64,000 nt of DNA from Rhodobacteraceae bacterium MED-G08 (GCA_002457055.1 NTKT01000012.1:1-64000), one strand, 5' to 3'. Positions 1-7,393 are shown, counted from the first letter of the stretch. The notes: generated by a model not told the origin, from the sequence alone. Program-made: numbers and translations.

Positions 1-40
1 AATCAAGGGGCCGTGGGTTCGAATCCTACCCGGTGCGCCA
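1..40 (+). tRNA. tRNA 3' end, probably tRNA-Arg (partial)
   Basis: Only the 3' half is in the window. A T arm (GTGGG-TTCGAAT-CCTAC) is followed by a 7-nt acceptor strand CCGGTGC, discriminator G and an encoded CCA. The 5' acceptor strand would therefore read GCACCGG. G at the discriminator and a GC-type start suggest Arg, but the anticodon lies outside the window, so the identity is a guess. Confidence 0.85.
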
Positions 41-120
41 CAAACAGCCTAACTTTATAGAGTAAAGCTAACCTAAGCATCTGACATCACTCAGTTATTC
101 TTAATGCCATGCTTTATGGC

Positions 121-549
121 TTATCTGGAGTACTGACCAAAATGCAGACCAAAAGTATCCCATATACGTTTAACAGGGGTGGCTACTATTATTTCAACTG
201 ATTTTCCTTCATCCATAGGTCGAGCGTCAACATACCATTCTGTAATTTTGTCACCTGACTTCTTTGCAAAGATAAAGCACCTGCTTTTCCAGTCGCCATC
301 TTCGGCCTTACCCCAAGCAGCATGAGTTCCAGCAATACTTTCATCTGTATCATTGACGATTACATAATCATCAATACCACTGCAAATACCAGTTTCAGAC
401 CAGTCGAGTGTCTCCTGCCTTGTCATAGTTTCATTAAGGTCAGTGAAATGAATTTTACAGTTATCTGCCAAAATTAGGTCAAGGTAAGACCTATCTTTAT
501 TTACGAAAGCATTATTAAAGGCATCTAAGAATTCTGTAGCAGTTGTCAT
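121..549 (-). CDS. NTF2/SnoaL-like protein
   Basis: 142 aa with the NTF2-like pattern: an N-terminal helix ending in a short acidic stretch (about residues 5-30), a 'W..tGIC' strand region and a final strand 'KITEWYVDARP'. Family members are small cone-shaped proteins, either enzymes (cyclases, isomerases) or binding domains. No catalytic residue can be assigned here. A good ribosome site (AAAGGA) precedes the ATG. It is monocistronic and lies next to the tRNA. It is one of four NTF2-like genes in the window (others near 6.8, 12.0 and 41.8 kb), all divergent from one another. Fold call is moderately sure; function unknown. Confidence 0.7.
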   Translation of the reverse strand: MTTATEFLDAFNNAFVNKDRSYLDLILADNCKIHFTDLNETMTRQETLDWSETGICSGIDDYVIVNDTDESIAGTHAAWGKAEDGDWKSRCFIFAKKSGDKITEWYVDARPMDEGKSVEIIVATPVKRIWDTFGLHFGQYSR

Positions 550-661
550 TTGTTAATTCCTTTGTAATCGTCCAATAAAGATCAGCATACTGCGAGTATT
601 TTTGACAACTTTATAGTTTATGAAGCATATCGACTGGCGACTGTTAAATTGTGAAAATTAA

Positions 662-725
662 CTACAGAATTTGTACTATTTTGTAATAGTCAATCGGGTA
701 CTTCTCTTTAAAGCACGGTACCCGA
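662..725 (+). repeat. Intergenic repeat copy 1 with palindrome and hairpin
   Basis: About 45 bases (662-706) recur with few changes at 3989-4033. Inside is an inverted repeat ACTATT-N4-AATAGT at 675-690, a good shape for a dimeric repressor site. Just downstream an 8-bp hairpin (TCGGGTAC at 694-701 with GTACCCGA at 718-725) lies in the probable leader of the following MAPEG-type gene. The hairpin is not conserved in the second copy. Confidence 0.6.
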
Positions 726-761
726 TGTTGTCAGTGTATAAATTAAAATATTATTAATGAC

Positions 762-1187
762 ATGAAAGATAGATTAATGATTGATACAAATTCTCCAGAG
801 ATTTATTGGTTAGCTCTTACTGTTCTGATGACTGCTTTGTTATGGATCCCGCAGATTTTACACTCTGTTTTTAGAGCTGGCCCAAATAAAGCTTTTTTAT
901 ATCCTGATGAGGCAGCAAAGGAATATGCTGATTGGGCTATACGATCTAAGGCCGCACATAATAATGCAGTTGAAAATTTAGTAATATTTGCACCATTAGT
1001 CTTTTTAGTTTTGCTATTGGGTATAGGAAATGAACTTACCGCCCTAGCAACGATGATTTATTTCATAGTGAGAGTGCTTCACTATGTGATGCATGTACTG
1101 GCTATTCCTTTGATGCGAACACTTGCATTTTTAATTGGGTTTGCCTGCCAAATAATAATGGGTTTATCTATAATTGGAGTGTTTTAG
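762..1187 (+). CDS. MAPEG family membrane protein
   Basis: 141 aa with about four membrane segments (roughly 13-35, 65-88, 92-110, 118-140). It carries the MAPEG landmark 'RSKAAHNNAVENLVIFAPLV', the loop and helix that in eukaryotic members binds glutathione. MAPEG proteins are trimeric membrane enzymes of glutathione and eicosanoid metabolism; the bacterial members are mostly uncharacterised. The start could also be the ATG at 777. A repeat with a palindrome lies in the upstream region, so expression is probably regulated. A second, more divergent MAPEG-like gene is at 14499. Confidence 0.8.
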   Translation: MKDRLMIDTNSPEIYWLALTVLMTALLWIPQILHSVFRAGPNKAFLYPDEAAKEYADWAIRSKAAHNNAVENLVIFAPLVFLVLLLGIGNELTALATMIYFIVRVLHYVMHVLAIPLMRTLAFLIGFACQIIMGLSIIGVF

Positions 1188-1229
1188 AGGCTGCAAATTG
1201 AAGCATATCACTAAAACTTTTTGCAACTG

Positions 1230-1260
1230 TGATCCAAACTCAATGTCGCTCGAATAATGG
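1230..1260 (+). promoter_or_regulatory. Candidate ECF-type promoter upstream of the 1336 gene
   Basis: TGATCCAA at 1230-1237, then CG at 1251-1252 and an A/T-rich stretch. The TGATCC hexamer with about 18 bases to the -10 region resembles the RpoE (singlet-oxygen sigma) promoter type known from Rhodobacter. This copy has one base less before CG than the other sites in the window. The first downstream start codon is at 1336. Confidence 0.4.
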
Positions 1261-1335
1261 TACAAGTTTTGTAGTTGTTTTTTAGTGGGTATTATTTAAT
1301 GAAAAGGTTCAAACAAATTAATAAAGGAACCTAAA

Positions 1336-1674
1336 ATGGCATCTCAATTCTACCTTGTACATCATCACATTAAACCAAACATGTCAGAAGCATGGTGGGG
1401 GATAGTCGGTGGTCAGACTGAAGAAGACAGCAAAGAATATGAGAAATCGGTAATGGAAAAAGGGTTTTTCAACCATTCTTTTATGCCAATGGGACCAGAC
1501 GGGCCGATGTACTGCGTGTGGGAAGTGAAAGACGGAATATCAGCTTCGGAGTTTCAAGACTTCATTGACGGTCCTTACGGAGTTAATTTTGGCCTTGTGG
1601 CCTTAAACAACAATGTGATGCAACTTAATTTAGAATTGACTGGTGGGCAAACACCATACGAGAGAAAATTCTAA
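1336..1674 (+). CDS. Small dimeric alpha/beta-barrel (ABM-like) protein
   Basis: 112 aa: strand 'QFYLVHHHIKP', helix 'MSEAWWGIVGG', strand 'HSFMPMG', strand 'YCVWEVKDG', helix 'SEFQDFID'. This beta-alpha-beta-beta-alpha order fits the ABM/EthD-like dimeric barrel, but no named family can be assigned. A strong ribosome site (AAAGGA) precedes ATG. A TGATCC-type promoter is about 80 bases upstream, which suggests stress control. Similar-sized ABM-like genes occur at 4115, 15792, 17112, 20296, 20673 and 44400. Catalytic role unknown. Confidence 0.65.
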   Translation: MASQFYLVHHHIKPNMSEAWWGIVGGQTEEDSKEYEKSVMEKGFFNHSFMPMGPDGPMYCVWEVKDGISASEFQDFIDGPYGVNFGLVALNNNVMQLNLELTGGQTPYERKF

Positions 1675-1693
1675 AACCCTAACAGTCAAACTG

Positions 1694-1727
1694 TGATCCA
1701 AACTACATGTTGGTGCGAACTTTCTGT
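1694..1727 (+). promoter_or_regulatory. Candidate ECF-type promoter of sRNA copy 1
   Basis: TGATCCAA at 1694-1701, with CG at 1716-1717 exactly 18 bases from the end of the hexamer to the -10 region, then AACTTTC. The segment conserved with the second locus (20137 onward) begins about 10 bases further on, where a transcript would start. Confidence 0.45.
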
Positions 1728-1836
1728 GTGTCACGACATAAATAGTACGTGTTAACCAAGGTTAGTAAACATCTCCCAATTCTTATCTTTACCTTTTGAG
1801 GGCTAGCCATATAAGCTAAGCCCTTTTCTTTTTTAG
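1727..1836 (+). ncRNA. Candidate small RNA, copy 1 (paralogue at 20137)
   Basis: About 55 bases starting TGTGTCACGACA are shared with 20137-20195, including a short inverted repeat (TAACC-AA-GGTTA here) and a CTCCCAAT segment that could pair with Shine-Dalgarno sequences. The stretch ends in a good intrinsic terminator. It has no open reading frame of note. The pairing of promoter-like site, conserved start and terminator argues for a regulatory RNA of about 105 nt. It could instead be the 3' UTR of the gene ending at 1674. Confidence 0.5.
1800..1836 (+). terminator. Rho-independent terminator
   Basis: GGGCTAGC (1800-1807) pairs with GCT-A-AGCCC (1815-1823, one bulge), followed by TTTTCTTTTTT. 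It ends the candidate sRNA and possibly also transcripts from the 1336 gene. Confidence 0.75.
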
Positions 1837-1954
1837 GTAACTGTAAATTTGATCAAAACTTTAAAAGGCTAAAGCCAAAACGCTTTTCTGTAACCCACAC
1901 TTAATTTGCCAGAGTTGCCAAAGTTACGAAGATGGTTGCGAAATTACCTGATGA

Positions 1955-2323
1955 TTACATCATGTACATCACATAGAGTTCCGCCAAAGTCGTCAGGCCG
2001 AACCCAACAACTATTAGTCCCTTAAATGCTCCCCATTGAACACTATCAAAACGTTTCTGAAAGTGTGTATTAACTTCAGCTTCTCCACGATCCATGCCAA
2101 TTGCCTTAATATCGTCCAGACAATCCAGACTTCCCATTATACCAATAATAGTACCGAAGATTATAAAAACAGTTATTGGTAGATTGGCAGCTGTACCTCC
2201 AAAAGCGATGATGCCAAACACTACAAAATGCATTACGGCCGTTATGCTGAATATCCAAAATAAGTCTCTACTTCTTACTGTTACTGCTGCTATTCGATTT
2301 GCCCGATCCTGTACCGTGTTCAT
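1955..2323 (-). CDS. Small membrane protein, paralogue of 41210-41584
   Basis: 122 aa with three predicted membrane segments (about 22-42, 46-66, 98-120). Between the second and third is a conserved 'SLDCLDDIKAIG' motif. The product of 41210-41584 shares the frame 'RSRDLFW..SI', 'S-DC-DD-KAI' and 'FKGL.V..FG', so the two are paralogues. I do not recognise the family. A strong ribosome site (AAGGAG) fixes the start. Unknown function, inner membrane. Confidence 0.7.
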   Translation of the reverse strand: MNTVQDRANRIAAVTVRSRDLFWIFSITAVMHFVVFGIIAFGGTAANLPITVFIIFGTIIGIMGSLDCLDDIKAIGMDRGEAEVNTHFQKRFDSVQWGAFKGLIVVGFGLTTLAELYVMYMM

Positions 2324-2493
2324 AACTTACTCCTTTTTTTGTGCCCTCTAAATTACCAAGACTAATTACTACCACAGGAGTTTCTAACTTTAAAAATTTC
2401 TAGCAAGTATAAGAAATGTACTAGTTAGGAAAATATAAACTTGCCATTATCGACAGACCTTTTGAAATTCCAAAATTAATGAAAGGAGATAAA

Positions 2494-3114
2494 ATGTTTG
2501 GATCGAGAAGAGTTTTAAAGCCACATAGTGGCAAAACAGAGTTGGCTAAAGAGCGATTGAGAAAAGCGTCAAAGATAATGGTAAATAATGGTGCAAATGC
2601 CGTTGACCTTACCCAGGTGCTTGGTGGATATGGAGCGGAAACACTCCACATGTACTCTTTTTTCAACTCAGTTGAGCATGCCTTTCAAGTAAGCGCCAGT
2701 TTACAAAATGATAAAGCTTGGAGCAATTTAATGGCAGAGAGAGAAGCTGCTCCTGCAGCAGATATGACTGGTCCAGAGTTAGCCAGAGTAGTCGCTGGAG
2801 AAGGTAATCCAGATCACAATGCAGCCATGGTAAGGGAGTATGTGCTCCCACGTAAAAATTTGGCGGAGGCGGCTGCGATGGTATCTACTGTTCCAGATAT
2901 GCTAGCTGGCCATGATGTAAATGTAACGATGTGGGCACCTGTGATTGCAGAAGATATGAAGAGAGCTCAAGTTGTTTATTCTGCACCAGATATGGTGGCT
3001 ATAGGCAAGGCGATTGATGAAGTTGGTATTTCGGCAGAGTTTCAGGAAATGCTTGTTAAAGCTTCAAACCTAGGAACGCTGGACAGAGCTTGTGGAATGG
3101 TGAGATTTGAATAA
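2494..3114 (+). CDS. Two-domain ferredoxin-like/ABM-like protein
   Basis: 206 aa. The first half contains 'LTQVLGGYGAETLHMYSFFNSVEHAFQVS' and the second 'NVTMWAPVIAEDMKRAQVVYSAPDMVAIGKAID'. Both look like a strand, a loop and the helix of a dimeric alpha/beta barrel, so this is probably a fused tandem of the fold common in this region. The ATG at 2494 is chosen because AAAGGAGA lies seven bases before it; an ATG at 2479 is less likely. No catalytic residues are apparent. Function unknown. Confidence 0.65.
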   Translation: MFGSRRVLKPHSGKTELAKERLRKASKIMVNNGANAVDLTQVLGGYGAETLHMYSFFNSVEHAFQVSASLQNDKAWSNLMAEREAAPAADMTGPELARVVAGEGNPDHNAAMVREYVLPRKNLAEAAAMVSTVPDMLAGHDVNVTMWAPVIAEDMKRAQVVYSAPDMVAIGKAIDEVGISAEFQEMLVKASNLGTLDRACGMVRFE

Positions 3115-3285
3115 AAGCATTCATTAGGCTTTCAGAAACCTGTTGCCTGGCAGAGATAGAGGCTAAGATAAGCGAAAGATAGTCTGGTTCAGCAGCTCCT
3201 TCCTTGTTGCTGGCCTGGCTAAAACCCTAAATCTCATTCTAATTAATCACTCTTTAAAATGTTTATAAAATTGGAAAGGTACCAT

Positions 3286-3708
3286 ATGGCTGATGACGGT
3301 GTAAGACTAGTGAAACCGGGTATGAAATATGAAGGAGCCCAAGGGGTCACATACAATGCTGGTGTGTCTAGGAAAACCGTTGGAGCAGAAAAGGTTTGTA
3401 TGAATATTTTGCCTATGCCTCCTGGTGTTAAATCTAAGCCACACATACATAGAGGCATTGAAACTATAGCCTATATGCTAGAAGGCGAATGCACACTATT
3501 TCATGGTAAGCAGCTTGAAAACCAAACTTTGATCAAGCAGGGTGAACAGATATTTATTCCTGATAACGTACCTCACGCACCTTATAATCTAAGTGACAAA
3601 AAGTGTGTGTGGGTTGTTGTTCATTCATCGGGTGATGATCAAGATGAACTTATCCGAACAGAAGAGTTAGACTATGTTCTCGAGAGCTATGAACAAAGAG
3701 AGCCATAA
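3286..3708 (+). CDS. Cupin-domain protein
   Basis: About 140 aa. A single cupin fold is visible: first motif 'PPGVKSKPHIHRGIETIAYMLEGE' (His-x-His, later Glu), second motif 'IPDNVPHAPYNLSD' with its His. These residues normally bind one divalent metal. The family includes small isomerases, dioxygenases and sugar-binding proteins, and nothing here picks one. The ATG at 3286 is preferred over 3259 because GGAAAGG lies just before it. The next gene follows after 15 bases and may be cotranscribed. Confidence 0.8.
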   Translation: MADDGVRLVKPGMKYEGAQGVTYNAGVSRKTVGAEKVCMNILPMPPGVKSKPHIHRGIETIAYMLEGECTLFHGKQLENQTLIKQGEQIFIPDNVPHAPYNLSDKKCVWVVVHSSGDDQDELIRTEELDYVLESYEQREP

Positions 3709-3723
3709 AAATGTAGAGGTTAA

Positions 3724-3927
3724 TTGGTGATACCTAAAAAAGTTGAAGACGAAAAGAAGGGTTATGTTTTTCAAGCGATAATAATTGCTTTGACATTTTT
3801 CGTCTTTGTGGCTTCGTGCGATCCGTCTGACTATACGGCTCTAGGATGGCTTATCCTGCTAGTAGTAGTGACAATATTTGTTGGCGCTTTCGCATATAGT
3901 GTCCGTAAAGCTATTCAGTTTAGGTAG
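3724..3927 (+). CDS. Small membrane protein
   Basis: 67 aa with two membrane segments (about 15-32 and 38-58) and a lysine/glutamate-rich N-terminus. Start is TTG 3724 or GTG 3727, following AGAGG. It sits 15 bases after the cupin gene and probably shares its transcript. Family not recognised. Confidence 0.5.
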   Translation: MVIPKKVEDEKKGYVFQAIIIALTFFVFVASCDPSDYTALGWLILLVVVTIFVGAFAYSVRKAIQFR

Positions 3928-3988
3928 AATGAAACTAATGAAAAACATATAGTCATAGTTTCGATTGTTCTCTTCGCCTAAAACCAGC

Positions 3989-4033
3989 TACAGAATTTGT
4001 ACTATTTTATAATAGTCAGTAGGATACTTCTCA
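3989..4033 (+). repeat. Intergenic repeat copy 2 with palindrome
   Basis: Second copy of the repeat at 662-706; the core shared block runs from CTACAGAATTTG to TACTTCTC. The inverted repeat ACTATT-N4-AATAGT is kept at 4001-4016. Both copies lie upstream of plus-strand genes (762 and 4115), as expected for a shared operator or promoter module. Confidence 0.6.
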
Positions 4034-4114
4034 ATAATAGGAAAACACTTGGAAAGAAGCAGGATACTGTATGGTTCCTGACAAAACATAACTTGGAGTA
4101 TCTACTATGAACAT

Positions 4115-4378
4115 ATGAACATTTTTTTTCACGGAACCATTGCTGCTGGCTTTAATGCGATAAAGGGCAAACTTGAAAAAGACATGGCTGGGCCAATGGG
4201 TCAGTGGATAACTGAATATCGTCTAGCTGATCTTGGCAATAATGAGGTAATGTGTGCAATGAATTGTAAAGACATGGAAGCTTTAGGAGCATTTATGTCT
4301 GATCCTGCAGAAATGCAGTGGGATGAAGATAATGGCGCAGTTTACAAAGCTTATATTATGTCAGAGATGACTGAATAA
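4115..4378 (+). CDS. Small ABM-like protein
   Basis: 87 aa: strand 'MNIFFHGTIA', helix 'NAIKGKLEK', strand 'TEYRLADLGNNEVMCAMNCKDM', helix 'EALGAFMSDPAEMQ', last strand 'VYKAYIMSEM'. This is the stress-responsive dimeric barrel pattern. An ATG at 4107 opens a three-codon frame whose stop (ATGA) overlaps this start, so initiation may be coupled or regulated. It lies downstream of the palindromic repeat shared with the gene at 762. Function unknown. Confidence 0.65.
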   Translation: MNIFFHGTIAAGFNAIKGKLEKDMAGPMGQWITEYRLADLGNNEVMCAMNCKDMEALGAFMSDPAEMQWDEDNGAVYKAYIMSEMTE

Positions 4379-4481
4379 CCAGGCACCAAGCTCTCCAATT
4401 AAAAAAGACTAGTGCTCAAGGGAACAAGTATAAGGGTAATTGGTCGCATTGTTTTAAATTTTATGAATGTATACCTCCGAT

Positions 4482-4636
4482 GTGGGGGCAGGTTCGATAG
4501 CGACAGGAGTTCGCTAGGACTGCTTTTTATTGTAGCCAACAGTGTAGCCAAAGGGGAAAGTTAGTGGCCTACCCCCACCAATTTCACAAACCCGATAGGG
4601 GAACTGTATCACTCTACAGGCTCGATATTTTTTAGT
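4482..4636 (+). ncRNA. Candidate structured RNA of unknown class
   Basis: GTGGGGGCAGG (4482-4492) pairs with CCTACCCCCAC (4568-4578) with one mismatch. Inside is a perfect hairpin TAGCGA (4498-4503)/TCGCTA (4511-4516), and GCCAAC may pair with GTTAGTGGC. CCA follows the long stem directly. A further hairpin, CTGTA-TCACTC-TACAG, precedes a T-rich stretch near 4627-4633. The region has no convincing reading frame and is unusually GC-rich for its surroundings. It lies just upstream of the malonyl-CoA decarboxylase gene and could instead be part of its leader. Confidence 0.35.
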
Positions 4637-4683
4637 TATTAAGATTTCGTTAACAGAATTATAGCAATATCTTTAATTGTTGG

Positions 4684-5934
4684 ATGAAAGAAATGAGTAT
4701 TTTAGCAGACTTGTTACGGACAATTTTCGAGCGAAACCAAGGGAAATCAGACTTTAAAAATGATCAAGATGAAAGATCAATAATAGAACTTTGTAATACC
4801 CTTATTAGCACTACCAGTGAAACATCGGCACTTTTTGTAGCCAACAAAGTTCTCACAAAATATTCGAGTCTAAGCGATTTAGATAAGTTATCTTTCTTCC
4901 AATACTTATCTACTCAGATGACGATCGACCCTGATCTTGTGCGCAGGGCACTTAAGGATTATGAAAAATTACCATCCCGTGAAACTTATCAGGCATTTTC
5001 AAATGCTGCAGAACCAAGCAGGCAAGAATTAGTAAGACGCCTCAATCAACCTCCAGGAGCAACAAAAAAACTTGTTGAGATGCGTGCAGACTTGCTGCGT
5101 CTGGCAAAACAAAGTCCTGAGTTGCAAGCTTTTGATTTGGACTTCAAGCATTTGTTTGCGTCTTGGTTCAATAGAGGGTTTCTCGTTCTGCGACCAATAA
5201 ATTGGGAGAGCCCTGCGCACATTTTAGAAAAAATTATCGAATATGAAGCCGTACATGCTATCGATAGCTGGGAGGACCTCAGGCTGCGACTGGAACCGAG
5301 AGATAGACGCTGTTTTGCTTTTTTTCATCCAGCTATTCCTGATGAACCTCTAATTTTTGTTGAGGTGGCACTCACAAAAGGAATGCCTACTTCCATACAG
5401 GAGTTACTAAGCGAAGCCCGAGAAGAAGTCGCAATTCAACAAATTGACACTGCAGTATTTTATTCGATTTCAAATTGCCAGGCTGGTTTAGCAAATGTTT
5501 CTTTTGGTAACTTTTTAATAAAACAAGTAGCTTCCGATCTCGCATTAGAGTTAGAAGGTATAAAGAAATTCATAACCCTTTCACCTATTCCAGGGCTGGG
5601 AAATTGGTTGCGCAAAACACATCCAAATTGGAATTCTGCTGATGAGGTCAGGTTGCGTTCTCTGACAGCACATTATTTAATAAATGAAAAATCAAGTAAT
5701 AATTTACCACTAGATCCAGTTGCACGCTTTCATTTAGGAAACGGTGCAATTGTTGAACAAATCCATGTTGAAGCTGACAACTCAGAAAATGGCAAATTGC
5801 AATCTTTAGGTTGTATGGTGAACTACTTATACGATCTTGAACAAGTAACAAAAAATCATGAGGAATTTGTTTCTGAAGGAAAGGTTACGGCCTCTCGAGA
5901 AGTAAAGAATCTTGCTAAATCATTTAAAATATAA
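4684..5934 (+). CDS. Malonyl-CoA decarboxylase
   Basis: 416 aa, full length for bacterial malonyl-CoA decarboxylase, which converts malonyl-CoA to acetyl-CoA and CO2. The N-terminal part is helical. The C-terminal acetyltransferase-like catalytic domain is very clear: 'ASWFNRGFLVLRPINWESPA', 'DRRCFAFFHPAIPDEPLIFVEVAL', 'FYSISNCQAGL.NVSFGNFLIKQV', 'LSPIPGL' and 'ARFHLGNGA' (His near residue 350). Glu of 'VEVAL', Ser of 'SISN' and this His match the known active-site positions. Cytoplasmic. No malonate transporter or malonyl-CoA synthetase gene is nearby, so the malonyl-CoA source is open. A structured element precedes it. Confidence 0.93.
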   Translation: MKEMSILADLLRTIFERNQGKSDFKNDQDERSIIELCNTLISTTSETSALFVANKVLTKYSSLSDLDKLSFFQYLSTQMTIDPDLVRRALKDYEKLPSRETYQAFSNAAEPSRQELVRRLNQPPGATKKLVEMRADLLRLAKQSPELQAFDLDFKHLFASWFNRGFLVLRPINWESPAHILEKIIEYEAVHAIDSWEDLRLRLEPRDRRCFAFFHPAIPDEPLIFVEVALTKGMPTSIQELLSEAREEVAIQQIDTAVFYSISNCQAGLANVSFGNFLIKQVASDLALELEGIKKFITLSPIPGLGNWLRKTHPNWNSADEVRLRSLTAHYLINEKSSNNLPLDPVARFHLGNGAIVEQIHVEADNSENGKLQSLGCMVNYLYDLEQVTKNHEEFVSEGKVTASREVKNLAKSFKI

Positions 5935-6055
5935 ACTTTACCTGCTTGCATCCGTTTGGATCGTCTAAACACTTATCACTGAGCCCAACACTGGCGCTTG
6001 ATATCAACGCAGTTGCACCAAGTAAAACTTTCAGACTCAACTTAGACATACTCAT
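5924..6055 (-). CDS. Small exported peptide
   Basis: 43 codons convergent with, and overlapping by 11 bases, the end of the decarboxylase gene. The product has a basic start (MSMSKLSLK), a hydrophobic stretch 'VLLGATALISSASVGLS' and then a short tail 'DKCLDDPNGCKQVKF' with two cysteines seven residues apart. This looks like a signal peptide plus a mini-domain that could form a disulfide in the periplasm. The ribosome site is weak. No family recognised. Confidence 0.45.
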   Translation of the reverse strand: MSMSKLSLKVLLGATALISSASVGLSDKCLDDPNGCKQVKFIF

Positions 6056-6274
6056 TTGTAGAGTATAAAAGTGTTAAGCCAGTATGTGTGGTGAGTAGTA
6101 AAGTTGTAACATTTTGATCAAGCAATATGGCTACCATTGATGCATTTAAGAAGGTAGGTACATTTAAATTCAATACAAAATCTGTACTTTTCAAAACTTT
6201 TATACTTTGAGAAATTAAAGGCGAGCTAATGCTTGGAGATATTTTACGTTGTGAGTTTCATTGATTTTAGCAAT

Positions 6275-6448
6275 ATGGAAAAGCGAGATTTTAAAAGACC
6301 TAAAGTTAAAAAAGAGACTATACACCGTAGTCTTATCTACGATGCTCGACAGTTAACAAACGGTGGAAAAAAAGCTATTATCAAATTAGATAATCAAGAG
6401 TATACTTTGCGCATCACCAAGAATGCCAAACTAATTCTTACAAAATGA
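6275..6448 (+). CDS. hemP: Hemin uptake protein HemP
   Basis: 57 aa from the ATG at 6275 (a TTG at 6233 would add 14 residues and is unlikely). The family signature is plain: 'IHRSLIYDARQLTNGGKKAIIKLDNQEYTLRITKNAKLILTK', ending in the invariant-type 'LR-T-x-KLILTK'. HemP is a small cytoplasmic protein encoded with haem uptake genes and, in some bacteria, an activator of them. Here it stands alone, with no haem receptor or Hmu transporter nearby. No Fur or Irr site was identified with confidence. Confidence 0.85.
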   Translation: MEKRDFKRPKVKKETIHRSLIYDARQLTNGGKKAIIKLDNQEYTLRITKNAKLILTK

Positions 6449-6547
6449 GCCTTTTATTCTTGCAAAGGCTCGTTGGCGCAGACAGGAAGTGCAGCAAATA
6501 AAGATAGCATTAATGATGTAGAGTTTTACTGGTGAGATCTGCCTATA

Positions 6548-6784
6548 ATGTTTACTAAATCGAATTTAATAAGAAATGGAGTGCCGTCATTAGTTGCTTT
6601 TGTAATTCTTTATTTCTTAGGTGATAGGTATGTGCTTCCTGCTGTATTCAGTGCCACAGATAGCGGTAATATGAATTTATTTATATGGCTTGCCATTGAT
6701 GCAGCGATGTTATTGTCAACGTTCTACGGAACTAGATGGACACTTTTCAAGTTTGGCCTTATCGATAATTGGCTAAGTAAGTAG
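6548..6784 (+). CDS. Small membrane protein
   Basis: 78 aa with two membrane segments (about 12-32 and 45-65) separated by a short 'ATDSGNMN' loop, and a basic N-terminus. It ends 13 bases before the NTF2-like gene at 6798 and is probably cotranscribed with it. Not recognised. Confidence 0.5.
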   Translation: MFTKSNLIRNGVPSLVAFVILYFLGDRYVLPAVFSATDSGNMNLFIWLAIDAAMLLSTFYGTRWTLFKFGLIDNWLSK

Positions 6785-6797
6785 CGGTTTATTGGTG

Positions 6798-7130
6798 ATG
6801 GTATTAGAGAAATTTATCGAAGGCATAGCCAACCAAGATTTGCCTCTTTTAGAAAGTCTTTTGCATGAGGATATGCTCTTCGTGCAAGAAACAACTTTAG
6901 AGACCAAAGAAGAGTGGATGAAAGATACCAAACAACAGTTTAATAATGGTATGCTTGATGCAACTAAAATGGAAGTCACAAAAAAATTTGAAACAAAAGA
7001 TATGGGCGCACTTGAGGTGACCATGAAGAAAGATAGGCACTTGATAACATTTTCAAACGTCTTTTTATATAAGGATAATAAAATTTACAGACATTTGATA
7101 AATGTGGTTACAGATAATTTAACAGAGTGA
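6798..7130 (+). CDS. NTF2/SnoaL-like protein
   Basis: About 110 aa from the ATG at 6798 (a TTG two codons earlier is possible). N-terminal helix 'EKFIEGIANQDLPLLESLLHEDMLFVQET', then 'ETKEEWMKD', then strands ending 'HLITFSNVFLYKDNKIYRHLINVVTDN'. This is a typical SnoaL/DUF4440-type layout with no obvious catalytic pair. It follows a small membrane protein gene by 13 bases. A truncated leader-peptide frame begins three bases after its stop. Confidence 0.65.
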   Translation: MVLEKFIEGIANQDLPLLESLLHEDMLFVQETTLETKEEWMKDTKQQFNNGMLDATKMEVTKKFETKDMGALEVTMKKDRHLITFSNVFLYKDNKIYRHLINVVTDNLTE

Positions 7131-7133
7131 GAA

Positions 7134-7181
7134 ATGAAAAAACTATTAGCCATATTATCTGTAGTTCTGTTTGCTTATTAG
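7134..7181 (+). pseudogene. Truncated signal-peptide gene remnant
   Basis: Fifteen codons, MKKLLAILSVVLFAY, then TAG. The first seven codons match almost base for base the start of the lipoprotein gene at 15495 (ATGAAAAAACTA...GCCATA), and a third related start lies at 16166. The frame stops inside the hydrophobic core, so it is probably the remains of a small lipoprotein or exported-protein gene. It could alternatively be a leader peptide. Confidence 0.4.
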
Positions 7182-7247
7182 TCAGAGCCACACTGTTGAC
7201 TCATCACTTACAACTGTGCTCGACAACCATTGTTCTTAAGGGACTAG

Positions 7248-7296
7248 GGCCACTCCAGTTAGTGCTTTTTGGGAGGACGCTTACTGTAGAGTGGCC
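7248..7296. other. 8-bp hairpin with GGGAGG in its loop
   Basis: GGCCACTC (7248-7255) pairs with GAGTGGCC (7289-7296). Its long loop holds TTTTGGGAGGACGC, which could pair with GCG...TTCCTCCCAGAAA at 7398-7415. Mutually exclusive structures are therefore possible in a transcript crossing both. It lies in the 560-base gene-free stretch 7182-7742. Confidence 0.3.
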
Positions 7297-7393
7297 AATT
7301 TAATTCTAGAAAATTACATTTGATTAAAGTGCATACCAGCTTTGCATAAATAACATATTTAGTTTTCTGAATATAAACCTACATTAATCTTAC

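Noticed and set aside
4482-4580. tmRNA or tRNA identity for the structured element
   Set aside because: There is a stem followed by CCA, but no T arm (GGTTCGAATCC) or tag-coding frame matching known tmRNAs; the GGTTCGATAG is not in a 5-bp T stem.
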